From Alphaproteobacteria bacterium (GTDB taxonomy: Bacteria; Pseudomonadota; Alphaproteobacteria; Acetobacterales; Acetobacteraceae), in contig JAPLOI010000063.1 in the NCBI GenBank assembly GCA_026400815.1, positions 62,001-126,000 of the forward strand: DNA of 64,000 nucleotides, in the 5' to 3' direction. The translations under genes were made by a program, and so were the position numbers. Below the pieces are notes generated by a model. It did no database searches. It was not told where the DNA came from and worked only from the letters and a program-made list of their open reading frames with translations. Below, piece after piece: positions 42,288-52,425 of this stretch; positions within the stretch are counted from its first letter, which is position 1; each line of letters opens with the position of its first letter.

Positions 42288-44572
42288 CGGTGCCGCCGGG
42301 GCCCCCCATTGCGCCCGGGGGTGCGGGAGAAGCGCTGGCTTCCGCCACGCCCGGCTGGGGCAGTGCTGCCCTGCATGATCTGGAAGATCAGGCCGCCGGT
42401 GATCGGGCTCGCTTCGGCCAAGCGCGCCTCCACTTCCTGCGCGAGGCGGAAGGTGAGGCCGCTGCGGCGGCCGGTCAGCGTTTGTGCCGCTTCGTCGTGC
42501 ATCCAGAAATCGTCCGGCAGGGAGGAGATGGGCACCAGGCCGCTCGCTCCGCTGTCTGACACTGTGACGAAAAGCCCGAACCGGGTCACGCCGGAAATGC
42601 GGGCGCCGAACACGGAACCCACCTTGTCGGCCATGAAGGCGGCCAGATAGCGGTCGATCGCGTCGCGTTCGGCCAGGGCGGCGCGGCGTTCGGTGGCGGT
42701 GATGTGCTCGCAGGTGTCCGGCAGGGCCGGAATCTCCTCCTCCGAGAGGCCACCCACGCCGAGTCGCAGCCCGGTGATGAGGGCGCGGTGGACGCAGAGA
42801 TCGGCGTAGCGGCGGATCGGGCTGGTGAAATGGGCGTAGCGCGACAGTGCAAGACCGAAATGGCCGATATTCTCGATGTCGTAGGCGGCCTGGGACTGGC
42901 TGCGCAGCATCACCTCGTTGACCAGCTGGGCGTGCTCGGTGCCCTGCACCTTCTTCAGCACGCCCAGGAGGTCGCGCGGATGCACCTGGCCCATGGGGGG
43001 CAGGGAGATGTCGAACTGGCGCAGGAAGGTGCGCAGGTTGGCGAGCTTCTCGTCCGTGGGCGGGGCGTGGATGCGATAGACGCAGGGGCGGTGGAGGCGT
43101 TCCAGCTCCTCGGCGGCGCATACATTCGCCAGCACCATGAACTCCTCGATCAGCCGGTGGCTATCGAGGCGCGGGCGGGGGGCGACGGAGAGAACCTGGC
43201 CCTCGGCGCTGAGGATCACGCGGCGTTCCGGCAGGTCGAGATCGAGCGTGCCGCGGGCCAGCCGGGCGCCGAGCAGGGCGTTGTAGGCGGCGTAGAGGCT
43301 GGGCAGCGGCAGATGCAGGTCGTGGCCGGCATCGTGGGCCTGCTGGACCTGCTCGTAGGTGAGGCGGGCGGCGCTGCGCATCAGGCCGCGGCCGAAGCTG
43401 TGGGAGAGCTTCTTGCCGTCGGCATCCACGATCATCTCGACGAACAGGCAGCCGCGATCCTCGTGCGGGCGCAGGCTGCACCAGCCGTTGGAGAGCGCTT
43501 CCGGCAGCATCGGCACAACGCGGTCGGGGAAGTAGCAGGAATTGCCGCGGGTGCGCGCGGTGCGGTCCAGCGCGGAGCCGGGCCGGACGTAGTGGGCGAC
43601 ATCGGCGATGGCGACGATGAGGCGGAAGCCGCCTTCATGCGGTTCGGCATAGACGGCGTCGTCGAAATCGCGGGCGTCCTCGCCATCGATGGTGACGAGC
43701 TTGGTGTCGCGCAGATCGGTGCGGCCGCGCACGGTGACGGCACGGGCCTTGGCGGCCTCGGCCAGCGCCTCGGCGGAGAATTCCGTCGGGATGTCGTGGG
43801 TGTGGATGACGATGAGGCTGACGGAGCGGGCATCGCCCATGGCGCCGAGGCGCTCCACCACGCGGGCCGGCTTGGGGCCGTAATGGCGGCCGGGTGCCGA
43901 CAGCGGCGCGCCCAGCACGATCTCGCCATCCTCGGCGCCGTTGTGCTCGCCGGCGGGCACGAGCCATTCGGCCTTGGCGCGCCGGTCGGTGGGGATGATG
44001 CGGGCTTCGTCTCGGCTGCCGCGGGCGGCGCGGAACACGCCGAGGATGCGGCCGGGTTCGTCCGACAGCCGCTTCATGGTGCGGCCTTCGTACTTGCCCT
44101 GCCCGACGGGCTTGAGCCGGGCGAGCACGCGCTGGCCCGGCGCCAGGGCGGGGCGGCCGGCGGGTTCCGGCACCATCAGGATCATCGGCGGCGGGCCCTG
44201 GCCGCGCCAATCCACCGGCTTGGCGATGGCGTCGCCATCGTGGTCGGTGCCGGTGACCTGCACGACCGTCACATCCGGCAGCCGGTTCGATTCCGAGCGG
44301 TGCAGGGGGCGGTTCCGGCCGACGGGGGTGGTATCAGCCTTGTCGCCGATCTGCTTCATCAGGCGGCGGAGCGCCACGCGATGCTCGGGGCCGAGGTTGA
44401 AATGGCGGGCGATCTCGCGCTTGCCGACATGGCCCGGCGAGTCGGACACGAACTGGCGCACCACCTCCAGGCTGGGCAGGCCCGCGGGGGAGCCCGCGGG
44501 GGATTCGGAGGGCGTGCCGTTCTCGGGTTCCGGGCGCCGTCGCTTTCCGCCGGGGCGGATGGGTTTTGCCAC
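42284..44572 (-). CDS. rnr: Ribonuclease R
   Basis: 762 residues from GTG 44572, one base after the topA stop. An N-terminal winged-helix-like region (GHVGKREIARHFNLGPEHRV), cold-shock-like OB folds, the RNB catalytic domain (TIDGEDARDFDDAVYAE, RGNSCYFPDRVVPMLPE, YAHFTSPIRRYADLCVHRAL) and a C-terminal S1 domain (GARISGVTRFGLFVTVSDSG) follow in the normal order. It degrades structured RNA 3'-5'. The C-terminus is basic. Conserved position between topA and a peptidase gene. Confidence 0.95.
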   Translation of the reverse strand: MAKPIRPGGKRRRPEPENGTPSESPAGSPAGLPSLEVVRQFVSDSPGHVGKREIARHFNLGPEHRVALRRLMKQIGDKADTTPVGRNRPLHRSESNRLPDVTVVQVTGTDHDGDAIAKPVDWRGQGPPPMILMVPEPAGRPALAPGQRVLARLKPVGQGKYEGRTMKRLSDEPGRILGVFRAARGSRDEARIIPTDRRAKAEWLVPAGEHNGAEDGEIVLGAPLSAPGRHYGPKPARVVERLGAMGDARSVSLIVIHTHDIPTEFSAEALAEAAKARAVTVRGRTDLRDTKLVTIDGEDARDFDDAVYAEPHEGGFRLIVAIADVAHYVRPGSALDRTARTRGNSCYFPDRVVPMLPEALSNGWCSLRPHEDRGCLFVEMIVDADGKKLSHSFGRGLMRSAARLTYEQVQQAHDAGHDLHLPLPSLYAAYNALLGARLARGTLDLDLPERRVILSAEGQVLSVAPRPRLDSHRLIEEFMVLANVCAAEELERLHRPCVYRIHAPPTDEKLANLRTFLRQFDISLPPMGQVHPRDLLGVLKKVQGTEHAQLVNEVMLRSQSQAAYDIENIGHFGLALSRYAHFTSPIRRYADLCVHRALITGLRLGVGGLSEEEIPALPDTCEHITATERRAALAERDAIDRYLAAFMADKVGSVFGARISGVTRFGLFVTVSDSGASGLVPISSLPDDFWMHDEAAQTLTGRRSGLTFRLAQEVEARLAEASPITGGLIFQIMQGSTAPAGRGGSQRFSRTPGRNGGPRRHR

Positions 44573-44573
44573 C

Positions 44574-47252
44574 TCAGACCGCTGCCTTGCGCGCCGCGGG
44601 CTTCTTGGCCTTCGCGGCGGGCTTGCGGGCGGCTGCCTTCTTCGGCGCGGCCTTCTTGGCGGGGGCGGCGGCCTCGGCAGCCGGGGCGGCCTTGGCGGTG
44701 CGGGCCTTGGCGCCTTTCTTCATGCCGCCGCGCGGCTTCAGCGCCTTGCCCTTCTCGGCCAGCAGGGCAACGGCATCCGCCAGCGTCATGTCGTCCATCG
44801 TCATGTCGCGCGGCAGGTTGGCCACGGTGTTGCCATGCTGGGCATAGGGGCCGAAGCGGCCCTTGCGGACCAGGATCGGCTCCTTGTCCTTCGGGTGCGG
44901 GCCGAGGGTGCGGACGGAGGCAAGCTTCTTGGCCAGCAGATCGACAGCGCGGTTGACGCCGACCACCAGCACGTCGTCGTCCTTCTCCAGCGAGGCGAAC
45001 ACGCCGCCCATCTTCACGAAGGGGCCGAAGCGGCCGAGCCCGGCCTCCATCGGCTCCTTGGTTTCCGGGTGGATGCCGATGAGGCGGGGCAGGGACAGCA
45101 GGGAGATCGCCTGCTCCAGCGTGATCGTATCGCCATCCATGCCGCGCGGCAGGGACGTGCGGCGCGGCTTGATCTTGCTGCCCTCCACCTGCTCGCCCTG
45201 CTGGGCGTAAAGGCCATAGGGGCCGCGGCGGACGACGATTTCCTCGCCGGTATCGGGGTGGTGGCCGAGGACGCGCATGCCCTCCTTCAGCGTGTCGTTC
45301 GCCTCCTCGCCGCCATCGACAGCCAGGCGGCGGGTGTATTGGCAGCCCGGATAGTTGGAGCAGCCGATGAAGCTGCCATGGCGGCCGAGCTTGAGGCCGA
45401 GGCGCCCGGCCTTGCAGGAGGGGCATTCGCGCGGGTCGGTGCCGTCATCGCGCGCCGGGAAGAAGTGCTGGCCGAGTTCCTCATCGAGCGCGTTGATCAC
45501 GTCGGTGATCTTGAGGTCCTTGGTCTGCTCCACGGCCTTGGAGAAATGCGCCCAGAAGGCGTGCATCACCTGGCGCCAGTTGGCCCGGCCGCCGGAGATG
45601 TCGTCGAGCTGTTCCTCCAGCCCGGCGGTGAAGCCGGTATCGACATAGCGTTCGAAGAAGCTGGTGAGGAAGGCCGTTACCAGCCGGCCGCGGTCCTCTG
45701 GCACGAAGCGGCGCTTGTCCAGCTTCACGTATTGCCGGTCTTGCAGCACCGAGAGGATGGAGGCGTAGGTGGAGGGGCGGCCGATGCCCAGCTCCTCCAT
45801 CTTCTTCACCAGCGAGGCCTCCGAGAAGCGCGGCGGGGGCTGGGTGAAGTGCTGCTCGGCGGTCACCTCGCCTGATTTGAGGGGATCGCGCTCGCCCATC
45901 GGGGGCAGCATGCGGTTGTCGCTGTCGGCGTCCCCGCCCGGCTTTTCCTCGGTCACTTCCTCGCGGTACAGCTTCAGATAGCCGTCGAAGGCGAGGATGG
46001 AGCCGTTGGCGCGCAGGCGCGGGCCGTTGGGGATGGCGGGGTCGGCGATTTCCACCGCAACCTGGTCGAACTCGGCCGATTGCATCTGGGAGGCGACGGC
46101 GCGCTTCCAGACCAGCTCATACAGGCGCTGCTGGTCGTGGGTGAGGTAGCGGGCGACGCTTTCCGGCGTGCGGGATACATCCGTGGGGCGGATCGCCTCG
46201 TGCGCTTCCTGGGCGTTCTTGGCGCGGGAGGTGTATTCGCGCGCCTGGGCCGGCAGGTATTTGTCGCCGAAGCCTTCCTTCACATAGCCGCGGATCGCGT
46301 CGATCGCCTCGCGCGCCATCTGCACGCCGTCGGTTCGCATGTAGGTGATCAGGCCGGTGGTGTCGCCGTCGATATCCACACCTTCATAGAGACCCTGGGC
46401 GACGCGCATGGTCTGCTGGGCGCCCATGCCGAGGCGGCCGGAGGCATCCTGCTGCAGGGTGGATGTGGTGAAGGGGGCGGGCGGGTTGCGGCGCACGCGG
46501 CGGCGCTCGACGCTGTCGACCGAGTAGTTGCCGGATGCCACCAGGGCGCGGGCGCGCTCGGCCAGGGTGGCGTTGTTGAGGTCGAACTGGTCGAGGCGCT
46601 TGCCATCCAGATGCGTCAGGCGCGCGGTGAACGGGGCGCCGCTGGGGGTGAGCAGCCCGGCCTCGATGGTCCAGTATTCCCGGGCGCGGAAGATCTCGAT
46701 CTCCGCCTCGCGCTCGCAGATCAGGCGGAGTGCGACGGATTGCACGCGCCCGGCGCTGCGGCTGCCCGGCAGCTTGCGCCAGAGCACCGGGGAGAGGGTG
46801 AAGCCCACCAGGTAGTCCAGCGCGCGGCGGGCCATGTAGGCCTCGATCAGCGGCTGATCCAGCTCGCGCGGATGGGCCATGGCGTGGCGCACCGCGGTGC
46901 GGGTGATCTCGTTGAAGGTGACGCGCTCCACCTTCACGCCCTTGAGGACGTTCTTCTCCTCCAGCGCGGCGCGGACATGCCAGCTGATCGCCTCGCCCTC
47001 GCGATCCGGGTCGGTGGCAAGATACAATGTTTTCGCGCCCTTGAGCGCCTTGGCGATCGCGGTAATTTGACGGGCGCCGCGCTCGTCGGCCTCCCAATCC
47101 ATCGCGAAATCCTCGTCCGGGCGCACGCTGCCATCCTTGGGCGGCAGGTCGCGCACGTGGCCGAAGCTGGCCAGCACCGTGTAGTTGCCGCCCAAGTACT
47201 TGTTGATGGTCTTGGCCTTGGCGGGCGATTCGACGACGACGACGTCCGACAT
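44574..47252 (-). CDS. topA: DNA topoisomerase I
   Basis: 892 residues. The Toprim domain (VVVVESPAKAKTINKYLG; DPDREGEAISWH) is followed by the type IA core with active-site Y304 in GLITYMRTDG. The C-terminus has one four-cysteine zinc finger (CPSCKAGRLGLKLGRHGSFI, then CSNYPGC) and two or three topoisomerase repeat units (RRGPYGLYAQQGEQVE; RFGPYAQHGNTVANL), ending in a long Lys/Ala-rich tail (AAPKKAAARKPAAKAKK). It relaxes negative supercoils. The tail probably binds DNA non-specifically. GAGG precedes the start. Confidence 0.97.
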   Translation of the reverse strand: MSDVVVVESPAKAKTINKYLGGNYTVLASFGHVRDLPPKDGSVRPDEDFAMDWEADERGARQITAIAKALKGAKTLYLATDPDREGEAISWHVRAALEEKNVLKGVKVERVTFNEITRTAVRHAMAHPRELDQPLIEAYMARRALDYLVGFTLSPVLWRKLPGSRSAGRVQSVALRLICEREAEIEIFRAREYWTIEAGLLTPSGAPFTARLTHLDGKRLDQFDLNNATLAERARALVASGNYSVDSVERRRVRRNPPAPFTTSTLQQDASGRLGMGAQQTMRVAQGLYEGVDIDGDTTGLITYMRTDGVQMAREAIDAIRGYVKEGFGDKYLPAQAREYTSRAKNAQEAHEAIRPTDVSRTPESVARYLTHDQQRLYELVWKRAVASQMQSAEFDQVAVEIADPAIPNGPRLRANGSILAFDGYLKLYREEVTEEKPGGDADSDNRMLPPMGERDPLKSGEVTAEQHFTQPPPRFSEASLVKKMEELGIGRPSTYASILSVLQDRQYVKLDKRRFVPEDRGRLVTAFLTSFFERYVDTGFTAGLEEQLDDISGGRANWRQVMHAFWAHFSKAVEQTKDLKITDVINALDEELGQHFFPARDDGTDPRECPSCKAGRLGLKLGRHGSFIGCSNYPGCQYTRRLAVDGGEEANDTLKEGMRVLGHHPDTGEEIVVRRGPYGLYAQQGEQVEGSKIKPRRTSLPRGMDGDTITLEQAISLLSLPRLIGIHPETKEPMEAGLGRFGPFVKMGGVFASLEKDDDVLVVGVNRAVDLLAKKLASVRTLGPHPKDKEPILVRKGRFGPYAQHGNTVANLPRDMTMDDMTLADAVALLAEKGKALKPRGGMKKGAKARTAKAAPAAEAAAPAKKAAPKKAAARKPAAKAKKPAARKAAV

Positions 47253-47279
47253 CCGAAATCCTCGAGAAGGCGGCGGGGA

Positions 47280-48392
47280 TCAGCCCCCGCCCAGCAGCGC
47301 CACCCGGTTTCCCGGCAGCGTCTCGATGCGTCCCGCGATCTCGAGGTCCAGCAGGACCGTCAGCACCGCGGGACCGGGTAACTGGCAGCGCCGGATCAGA
47401 TCGTCAACCGCCGTGGGCGTGGGGCCCAGCAGTGCAACAACGGCGGCGAGCGTCCGGGCATGGTCGCCCTCCGGTAGGAATTCGGGCGGATCGGCGGGAA
47501 GCTGGGCCTCGGCGAGGCCGAGCTGGCCACGCAGCCGGGTGGCATCCAGGGGCAGGGCGGCAAGGATGTCGTCGGCGGTTTCGGTGAGGTGGGCGCCATC
47601 GCGGATCAGGCCGTTGGCGCCGCGGGCGCGCGGGTCCAGCGGGGAGCCGGGGATGGCAAACACCTCGCGGCCCGCCTCGGCGGCCAGGCGGGCGGTGATG
47701 AGGGAGCCGGAGCGGGGGGCGGCCTCCACCACCAGCACGCCCAGCGCGAGGCCGGCGATCACGCGATTGCGGCGCGGGAAGTGGCGGGCCTGGGGCTGCA
47801 CGCCGGGCGGCAACTCGGCCACCACGGCGCCGTTCTCGGCGATCTGGCGCTGCAGGTCGGCGTGTTCCGCGGGGTAGGCGACATCGGGCCCGCCGGCGAT
47901 GCACGCAATGGTGATGCCGGTGCGCAGCGCGCCACGATGCGCGGCGGCGTCGATGCCGCGGGCGAGGCCGGAGACGACAGCCAGGCCCTGTTGCGCGAGG
48001 TCGGCGGAGAGCGATTCGGCCAGGCGCTGCCCGTTGGCCGAGGCGTTGCGGCTGCCGACCACGGCCACGGCGCGCTGGGACAGCAGGGCGGGGTCGCCGA
48101 GCACGGCAATCACGGAAGGCGCGTCGTCCAGCCGTGCCAGCAGCGCGGGGTAGGCGGGGTCGTCCTGGAACAGAAGGGTTCCGCCCATGGCGGAAACGCG
48201 GTCGGCCTCGCGGCGGGCATCGCCGGCGCTGGGGATGCGCGGCGGGGTGGCGCGGCCGGCGGCGCGGGCGAGGCCGGGCAGGGCGTCCAGCGCCTCCGTG
48301 GCGCTGGCATAGCGGCGCATCAGGCGGCGCCAGGCGACCGGGCCGACGCCCTCGGTACGGGCGAGGCGGAGCCGGTCGGTGGGGTCGTTCAC
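47280..48392 (-). CDS. dprA: DNA-processing protein DprA
   Basis: 370 residues from GTG 48392, overlapping the plsY stop (GTGA). The Rossmann-like core has VAVVGSRNASANGQRLAE, VVSGLARGIDAAAHRGAL, ACIAGGPDVAYPAEH and FPRRNRVIAGLALGVLVVEA, all DprA hallmarks; the last ~65 residues fit the winged-helix domain (TAVDDLIRRCQLPGPAVLTV). It loads RecA on incoming single-stranded DNA during transformation. Its presence alone does not show that the cell is competent. topA follows after 27 bases. Confidence 0.95.
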   Translation of the reverse strand: MNDPTDRLRLARTEGVGPVAWRRLMRRYASATEALDALPGLARAAGRATPPRIPSAGDARREADRVSAMGGTLLFQDDPAYPALLARLDDAPSVIAVLGDPALLSQRAVAVVGSRNASANGQRLAESLSADLAQQGLAVVSGLARGIDAAAHRGALRTGITIACIAGGPDVAYPAEHADLQRQIAENGAVVAELPPGVQPQARHFPRRNRVIAGLALGVLVVEAAPRSGSLITARLAAEAGREVFAIPGSPLDPRARGANGLIRDGAHLTETADDILAALPLDATRLRGQLGLAEAQLPADPPEFLPEGDHARTLAAVVALLGPTPTAVDDLIRRCQLPGPAVLTVLLDLEIAGRIETLPGNRVALLGGG

Positions 48393-48985
48393 TTCTTGCC
48401 TATGCGCGGCTCGGTGCCGGCGGCGAGGCGGGCGATATTGTCCTTGTGGCGCTGCCAGATCAGGGCGGCGACGATGGTGGTGGCGATCAGCAGCGGGAAC
48501 GGCACCTGCAGCACGGCGGCCACCACCGGGGCGGCGGCGGAGGCGGCAAGCGCGCTGGCCGAGGAGATGCGGATGGTGAAGGCCACGGCGAGCCAGATGG
48601 CGCCGCAGATCAGTGCGATGCCCCAGTTGGCAGCCAGCAGCACGCCCACCCCGGTGGCCACGCCCTTGCCGCCCTTGAAGCCGAGCCAGACCGGGAACAT
48701 GTGGCCCACCACCGCCAGCACCCCGGCGGCATAGCCGGCATTGGGGCCCACCAGGTGCCAGCCCAGGAACACCGCCGCCGCACCCTTGCCGGCATCCAGC
48801 AGCAGCGTGGCGGCGGCCAAGGACTTGCGGCCGGTGCGCAGCACGTTGGTGGCGCCGATACTGCCGGAGCCGATCTGGCGGATATCCCCGGTGCCGGCCA
48901 GCCGCGTAATCACGAGGCCGAACGGGATCGAGCCCAGCAGATAGCCGGCCGCCAGCGAGATCACCCAAGGGAGCAGGGCGTTCAT
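48389..48985 (-). CDS. plsY: Acyl-phosphate glycerol-3-phosphate acyltransferase PlsY
   Basis: 198 residues, five hydrophobic helices. The three PlsY motifs are visible: GYLLGSIPFGLV, IRQIGSGSIGATNVLRTGRK, and VVGHMFPVWLGFKGGKGVATG. It transfers an acyl group from acyl phosphate to glycerol 3-phosphate, the first step of phospholipid synthesis, in the inner membrane. It overlaps the pyrC-like gene upstream (ATGA) and dprA downstream (GTGA). Confidence 0.96.
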   Translation of the reverse strand: MNALLPWVISLAAGYLLGSIPFGLVITRLAGTGDIRQIGSGSIGATNVLRTGRKSLAAATLLLDAGKGAAAVFLGWHLVGPNAGYAAGVLAVVGHMFPVWLGFKGGKGVATGVGVLLAANWGIALICGAIWLAVAFTIRISSASALAASAAAPVVAAVLQVPFPLLIATTIVAALIWQRHKDNIARLAAGTEPRIGKK

Positions 48986-50256
48986 CCGAACACGCGCCTT
49001 CCCGCCTTCCAGGTGCCGAGCACGCGGCCTTCCAGCGCGCGGCCGTCGAACGGCGTGTTCTGCGCCTTGCCGGGCATCTCGCCGGCTTCCACGCGCCAGG
49101 AGCGCTCGAGGTCGAACAGGCAGAGATCCGCGGCCGCACCCTTGGCCAGCGTGCCGGCTTCCGCCCCCAGCAGCCGGGCGGGAGCCACGGTGAGCAAGCC
49201 GAGCGCCTTGGCCAGCGGAATCTTGCCGCCATGCACCTGGGCCAGGGTGACCGCCAGAAGCGTGGCCAGCCCGGTGCCGCCGGGCGCGGCCTGGGCGAAG
49301 GGCAGGCGCTTGTCGTCGGCGTCGCGCGGCTGGTGGTCGCTGGCGATGGCGTCGATCGTGCCATCCGCCAGGGCCGCGACCACCGCGAGGCGGTCAGATT
49401 CTGCGCGCAGCGGCGGGGAGAGCTTGGCGTAGGTGCGGAAATCACCGATCGCCGTCTCGTTCAGGTCAAAATAGGGCGGCGCGGTGTCGCAGGTGACATT
49501 CAGGCCCTCCGCCTTGGCCGCCCGGATCAGATCGAGCGCCTCGGCGGTGGAGACATGGGCGAAGTGGATCGCGCCGCCGGTCATCCGCGCGAGGCGGATG
49601 TCGCGCCACACCATGAGCGCCTCGGCCGCCGGCGGGATGGCAGGCAGGCCGAGCCGGGTGGCCAACTCCCCCTGGGTGGCGCAGCCGGAGCCGGCGAGCG
49701 ATGGCTCCTCCGGGTGCTGCACGATGCGCGCGCCCCATTGCGCGGCATAGGCGAGCGCGATGCGCATCACCCGGGCCGAGGCCACGGCGCGCGAGCCATC
49801 GGTGAAGGCGACCGCGCCGGCCTCGCGCAGCAGGCCAAGTTCGGCCAGTTCCTCGCCCCGTCGCCCCTTGGTGACGGCGGCATAGGGCAACACCGTGAGC
49901 GCCCCGGTTTCCTCGCCGCGGGCGCGCAGCAGGCGCACCAGGCTGGCATCGTCGATGGCAGGCTCGGTATCCGGCAGGGCGGCCAGGGTGGTGATGCCGC
50001 CGGCCGCGGCGGCAATGGCCGCACTGGCGATGGTCTCGCGGAACTCGCCGCCGGGCTCGCCGAGTTCGGCCCGCATGTCCACCAACCCCGGGCAGAGCAC
50101 CGCGCCTTCGGCATCGATCACGATGGCGCCATCCGGTCGGCCGAGGGCGGGGCCGAGATCGGCGATGCGGCCATCGCGCACCAGCAGCCCGCCGATCTGG
50201 TCCAGGCCCGAAGCGGGATCGACCAGGCGGGCGTTGAGGATGAGCGTGTCAGTCAT
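48982..50256 (-). CDS. Dihydroorotase-like protein lacking the metal-binding HxH motif
   Basis: 424 residues, amidohydrolase fold, next to pyrB. Where active dihydroorotases have GLVDxHxH, this protein reads [13 protein letters not shown], so the two metal-ligand histidines are absent; a later His (IVQHPEEPS), the AHVSTAEA motif and SDHQPRD are retained. That pattern fits the pseudo-dihydroorotases (PyrC-prime/PyrX) that assemble with and stabilise aspartate transcarbamoylase. An active PyrC should then be encoded elsewhere in the genome. It overlaps the pyrB end by eight bases and plsY by four. Confidence 0.88.
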   Translation of the reverse strand: MTDTLILNARLVDPASGLDQIGGLLVRDGRIADLGPALGRPDGAIVIDAEGAVLCPGLVDMRAELGEPGGEFRETIASAAIAAAAGGITTLAALPDTEPAIDDASLVRLLRARGEETGALTVLPYAAVTKGRRGEELAELGLLREAGAVAFTDGSRAVASARVMRIALAYAAQWGARIVQHPEEPSLAGSGCATQGELATRLGLPAIPPAAEALMVWRDIRLARMTGGAIHFAHVSTAEALDLIRAAKAEGLNVTCDTAPPYFDLNETAIGDFRTYAKLSPPLRAESDRLAVVAALADGTIDAIASDHQPRDADDKRLPFAQAAPGGTGLATLLAVTLAQVHGGKIPLAKALGLLTVAPARLLGAEAGTLAKGAAADLCLFDLERSWRVEAGEMPGKAQNTPFDGRALEGRVLGTWKAGRRVFG

Positions 50257-51220
50257 TGCGCGTCGTCCGGGCCAGGATATCGAGCACCGCCATGCGCACG
50301 GCCACGCCCATCTCCACCTGTTCCTTGATCACGCTGCGCACGGGGTCGTCGGCGATGGCGCTGTCGATCTCCACGCCGCGGTTCATCGGGCCCGGATGCA
50401 TCACGATGGCGTCGTCCTTCGCCCAGGCGAGCTTTTCGGCATCCAGCCCCCAGAAGCGGAAATATTCGCGCGGGCTGGGCACGAGGCTGGCCGCACCCGA
50501 CATGCGCTCGCGCTGCAGGCGCAGCATCATCACCACATCAGCACCTTGCAGACCGGTCTTCATGTCGTGGAACACCTCCACGCCCAGCCGGGACGCCTGG
50601 TTCGGGATCAGCGTTGGCGGACCCACCACCCGCACCCGGCTGCCCATGGCCGTCAGCAGGTGGATGTTGCTGCGCGCCACGCGGCTGTGCTGCACATCGC
50701 CGCAGATCGCCACCGTCAGCCCCTCCAGCCGCCCCTTGTGGCGGCGGATGGTCAGCGCATCGAGCAGCGCCTGGGTCGGGTGCTCATGCGTGCCGTCCCC
50801 GGCATTGATCACCGCGGCATCCACCTTCTGCGCCAGCAGGTTCGGCGCGCCGGACTGGCCATGCCGCACCACCAGCAGATCGCAGTTCATCGCGTTCAGC
50901 GTGGCCGCGGTATCCAGCAGCGTCTCGCCCTTGTTCACGCTGGAGGAAGCGACGGACATGTTGATCACATCCGCCCCCAGCCGCTTGCCGGCCAGCTCAA
51001 AGCTGGTGCGGGTGCGGGTGCTGTCCTCGAAGAACAAATTGATCAGGGTGCGGCCGCGCAGCAGGTCGCGCTGCGTCTTGCCGGAACGGTTGAGCAACAC
51101 GTAGCTCTCCGCCAGATCGAGCAACGTCTCGATCTGCGGCGGGTACATGCCCTCAATCTGCAACAGGTGGCGTGGCGCGGTGATCAACGCTGCGGGTCCC
51201 GACTCCGTTCGGGGCCGCAC
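50249..51220 (-). CDS. pyrB: Aspartate carbamoyltransferase catalytic subunit
   Basis: About 323 residues from GTG 51220; TTG 51187 would give 312. Carbamoyl-phosphate and aspartate motifs are intact: [68 protein letters not shown] and [13 protein letters not shown]. It makes carbamoyl aspartate in pyrimidine synthesis. The GTG is preferred because the family normally has 10-15 residues before HLLxIEG, and AAGG lies nine bases upstream. It heads the run pyrB-pyrC(like)-plsY-dprA-topA-rnr-peptidase, divergent from ppa. Confidence 0.94.
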   Translation of the reverse strand: MRPRTESGPAALITAPRHLLQIEGMYPPQIETLLDLAESYVLLNRSGKTQRDLLRGRTLINLFFEDSTRTRTSFELAGKRLGADVINMSVASSSVNKGETLLDTAATLNAMNCDLLVVRHGQSGAPNLLAQKVDAAVINAGDGTHEHPTQALLDALTIRRHKGRLEGLTVAICGDVQHSRVARSNIHLLTAMGSRVRVVGPPTLIPNQASRLGVEVFHDMKTGLQGADVVMMLRLQRERMSGAASLVPSPREYFRFWGLDAEKLAWAKDDAIVMHPGPMNRGVEIDSAIADDPVRSVIKEQVEMGVAVRMAVLDILARTTRND

Positions 51221-51310
51221 ACTAGCCAGCCTTGCGCGCCGGCGCCATGCAGGGCGCTTGCTGCGGTGCAACATAAACTGCTAATTGCGCCCGCGAACCG
51301 GAGAACCCCC

Positions 51311-51844
51311 ATGCGCATCGACGCCATCGCCATCGGCATCAACCCGCCCGAGGACGTGAACGTGATCGTCGAGGTGCCGATCGGCGGCGAGCCCATCAAG
51401 TACGAACTGGACAAGGCCAGCGGCACCCTGTTCGTCGATCGCTTCCTGCACACGCCCATGCGCTACCCCGGGAATTACGGCTTCGTGCCGCACACGCTCT
51501 CAGAAGATGGCGACCCGATCGACGTGTTGGTGGCCAATACCCGCCCGATCGTGCCCGGCGCGGTGCTGAACGTGCGCCCCGTCGGCGTGCTGAAGATGGA
51601 TGACGAAGCCGGCGGGGATGAAAAGATCATCGCCGTGCCCTCGCCGAAGCTCACCAAGCGCTACCTGAACGTCACCAGCTATCAGCACCTGCCGGCGATC
51701 ACGCTGGAACAGATCCAGCACTTCTTCGAGCACTACAAGGACCTGGAGCCCGGCAAGTGGGTGAAGGTGATCGGCTGGGGCGATGCGGCCGAGGCACGCG
51801 CGATGATCACCGCGGCGATCGAACGGGCGAAGGCCGCCGGCTAG
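51311..51844 (+). CDS. ppa: Inorganic pyrophosphatase
   Basis: 177 residues, standard for the hexameric bacterial family I enzyme. It has [38 protein letters not shown], the PPase signature containing the three catalytic Asp positions, and [16 protein letters not shown]. It hydrolyses pyrophosphate in the cytoplasm. GGAG eight bases before ATG 51311 supports the start. Its stop overlaps the convergent DUF4188 gene by four bases. Confidence 0.97.
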   Translation: MRIDAIAIGINPPEDVNVIVEVPIGGEPIKYELDKASGTLFVDRFLHTPMRYPGNYGFVPHTLSEDGDPIDVLVANTRPIVPGAVLNVRPVGVLKMDDEAGGDEKIIAVPSPKLTKRYLNVTSYQHLPAITLEQIQHFFEHYKDLEPGKWVKVIGWGDAAEARAMITAAIERAKAAG

Positions 51845-52311
51845 CCCGAAAGCCGCTGCCGCGCCGCCTCCCGGTTGCCGGTGGCCGGCACCAGGCGGCT
51901 GACGCGGCCGAGCCCGTGCGGCGGCATGCCGGAATACACCGCCTCATACTGGCCGGCCTTCACCAGATACGTCTCGTGCCAGATGCCGACATCCTCGCGG
52001 CTGCCGCGCATGGCCTTGTTGAACGCCGCCCAGGCCGGGGCGTGCCGCCGCGCGGGGTCGCGCGCATAGGCCTCCAGATGGTCGAAGCTGCGCCAGTACT
52101 GCACGATGCCGCCCAGCCCAAGGCCGTTATGGCCGAGAAAGCCGGTTTCCGGCCCCGCGCGCTCCAGCTCGCGGATCATCCGCGGCATGGCGGTGAACAC
52201 CGGCCACCACCGATGCACCTTCCACGGCTTGTTGATGCGCATGCCGATCAGGAAAACCACGAAATCGCCCTCGATCTCGGCCGCCATGCGGTCTGGAATG
52301 ATGTGGGCCAT
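51841..52311 (-). CDS. DUF4188 family protein
   Basis: 156 residues. The sequence [57 protein letters not shown] and [20 protein letters not shown] matches DUF4188, a ferredoxin-like (dimeric alpha-beta barrel) fold related to monooxygenase-type ABM proteins. No reaction is established. It is a single gene, convergent with ppa and divergent from the methyltransferase gene at 52426. Confidence 0.87.
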   Translation of the reverse strand: MAHIIPDRMAAEIEGDFVVFLIGMRINKPWKVHRWWPVFTAMPRMIRELERAGPETGFLGHNGLGLGGIVQYWRSFDHLEAYARDPARRHAPAWAAFNKAMRGSREDVGIWHETYLVKAGQYEAVYSGMPPHGLGRVSRLVPATGNREAARQRLSG

Positions 52312-52425
52312 GCGAGGCTCCCTTGCCGGACGTGCAGCGTATCCCCGGCCGAGGGGGCGAACGCAACAGGATGTTAACCTTCCACGGATGGAATGCAGGC
52401 TTCATCGCCAAAACAGCGAGACGCC

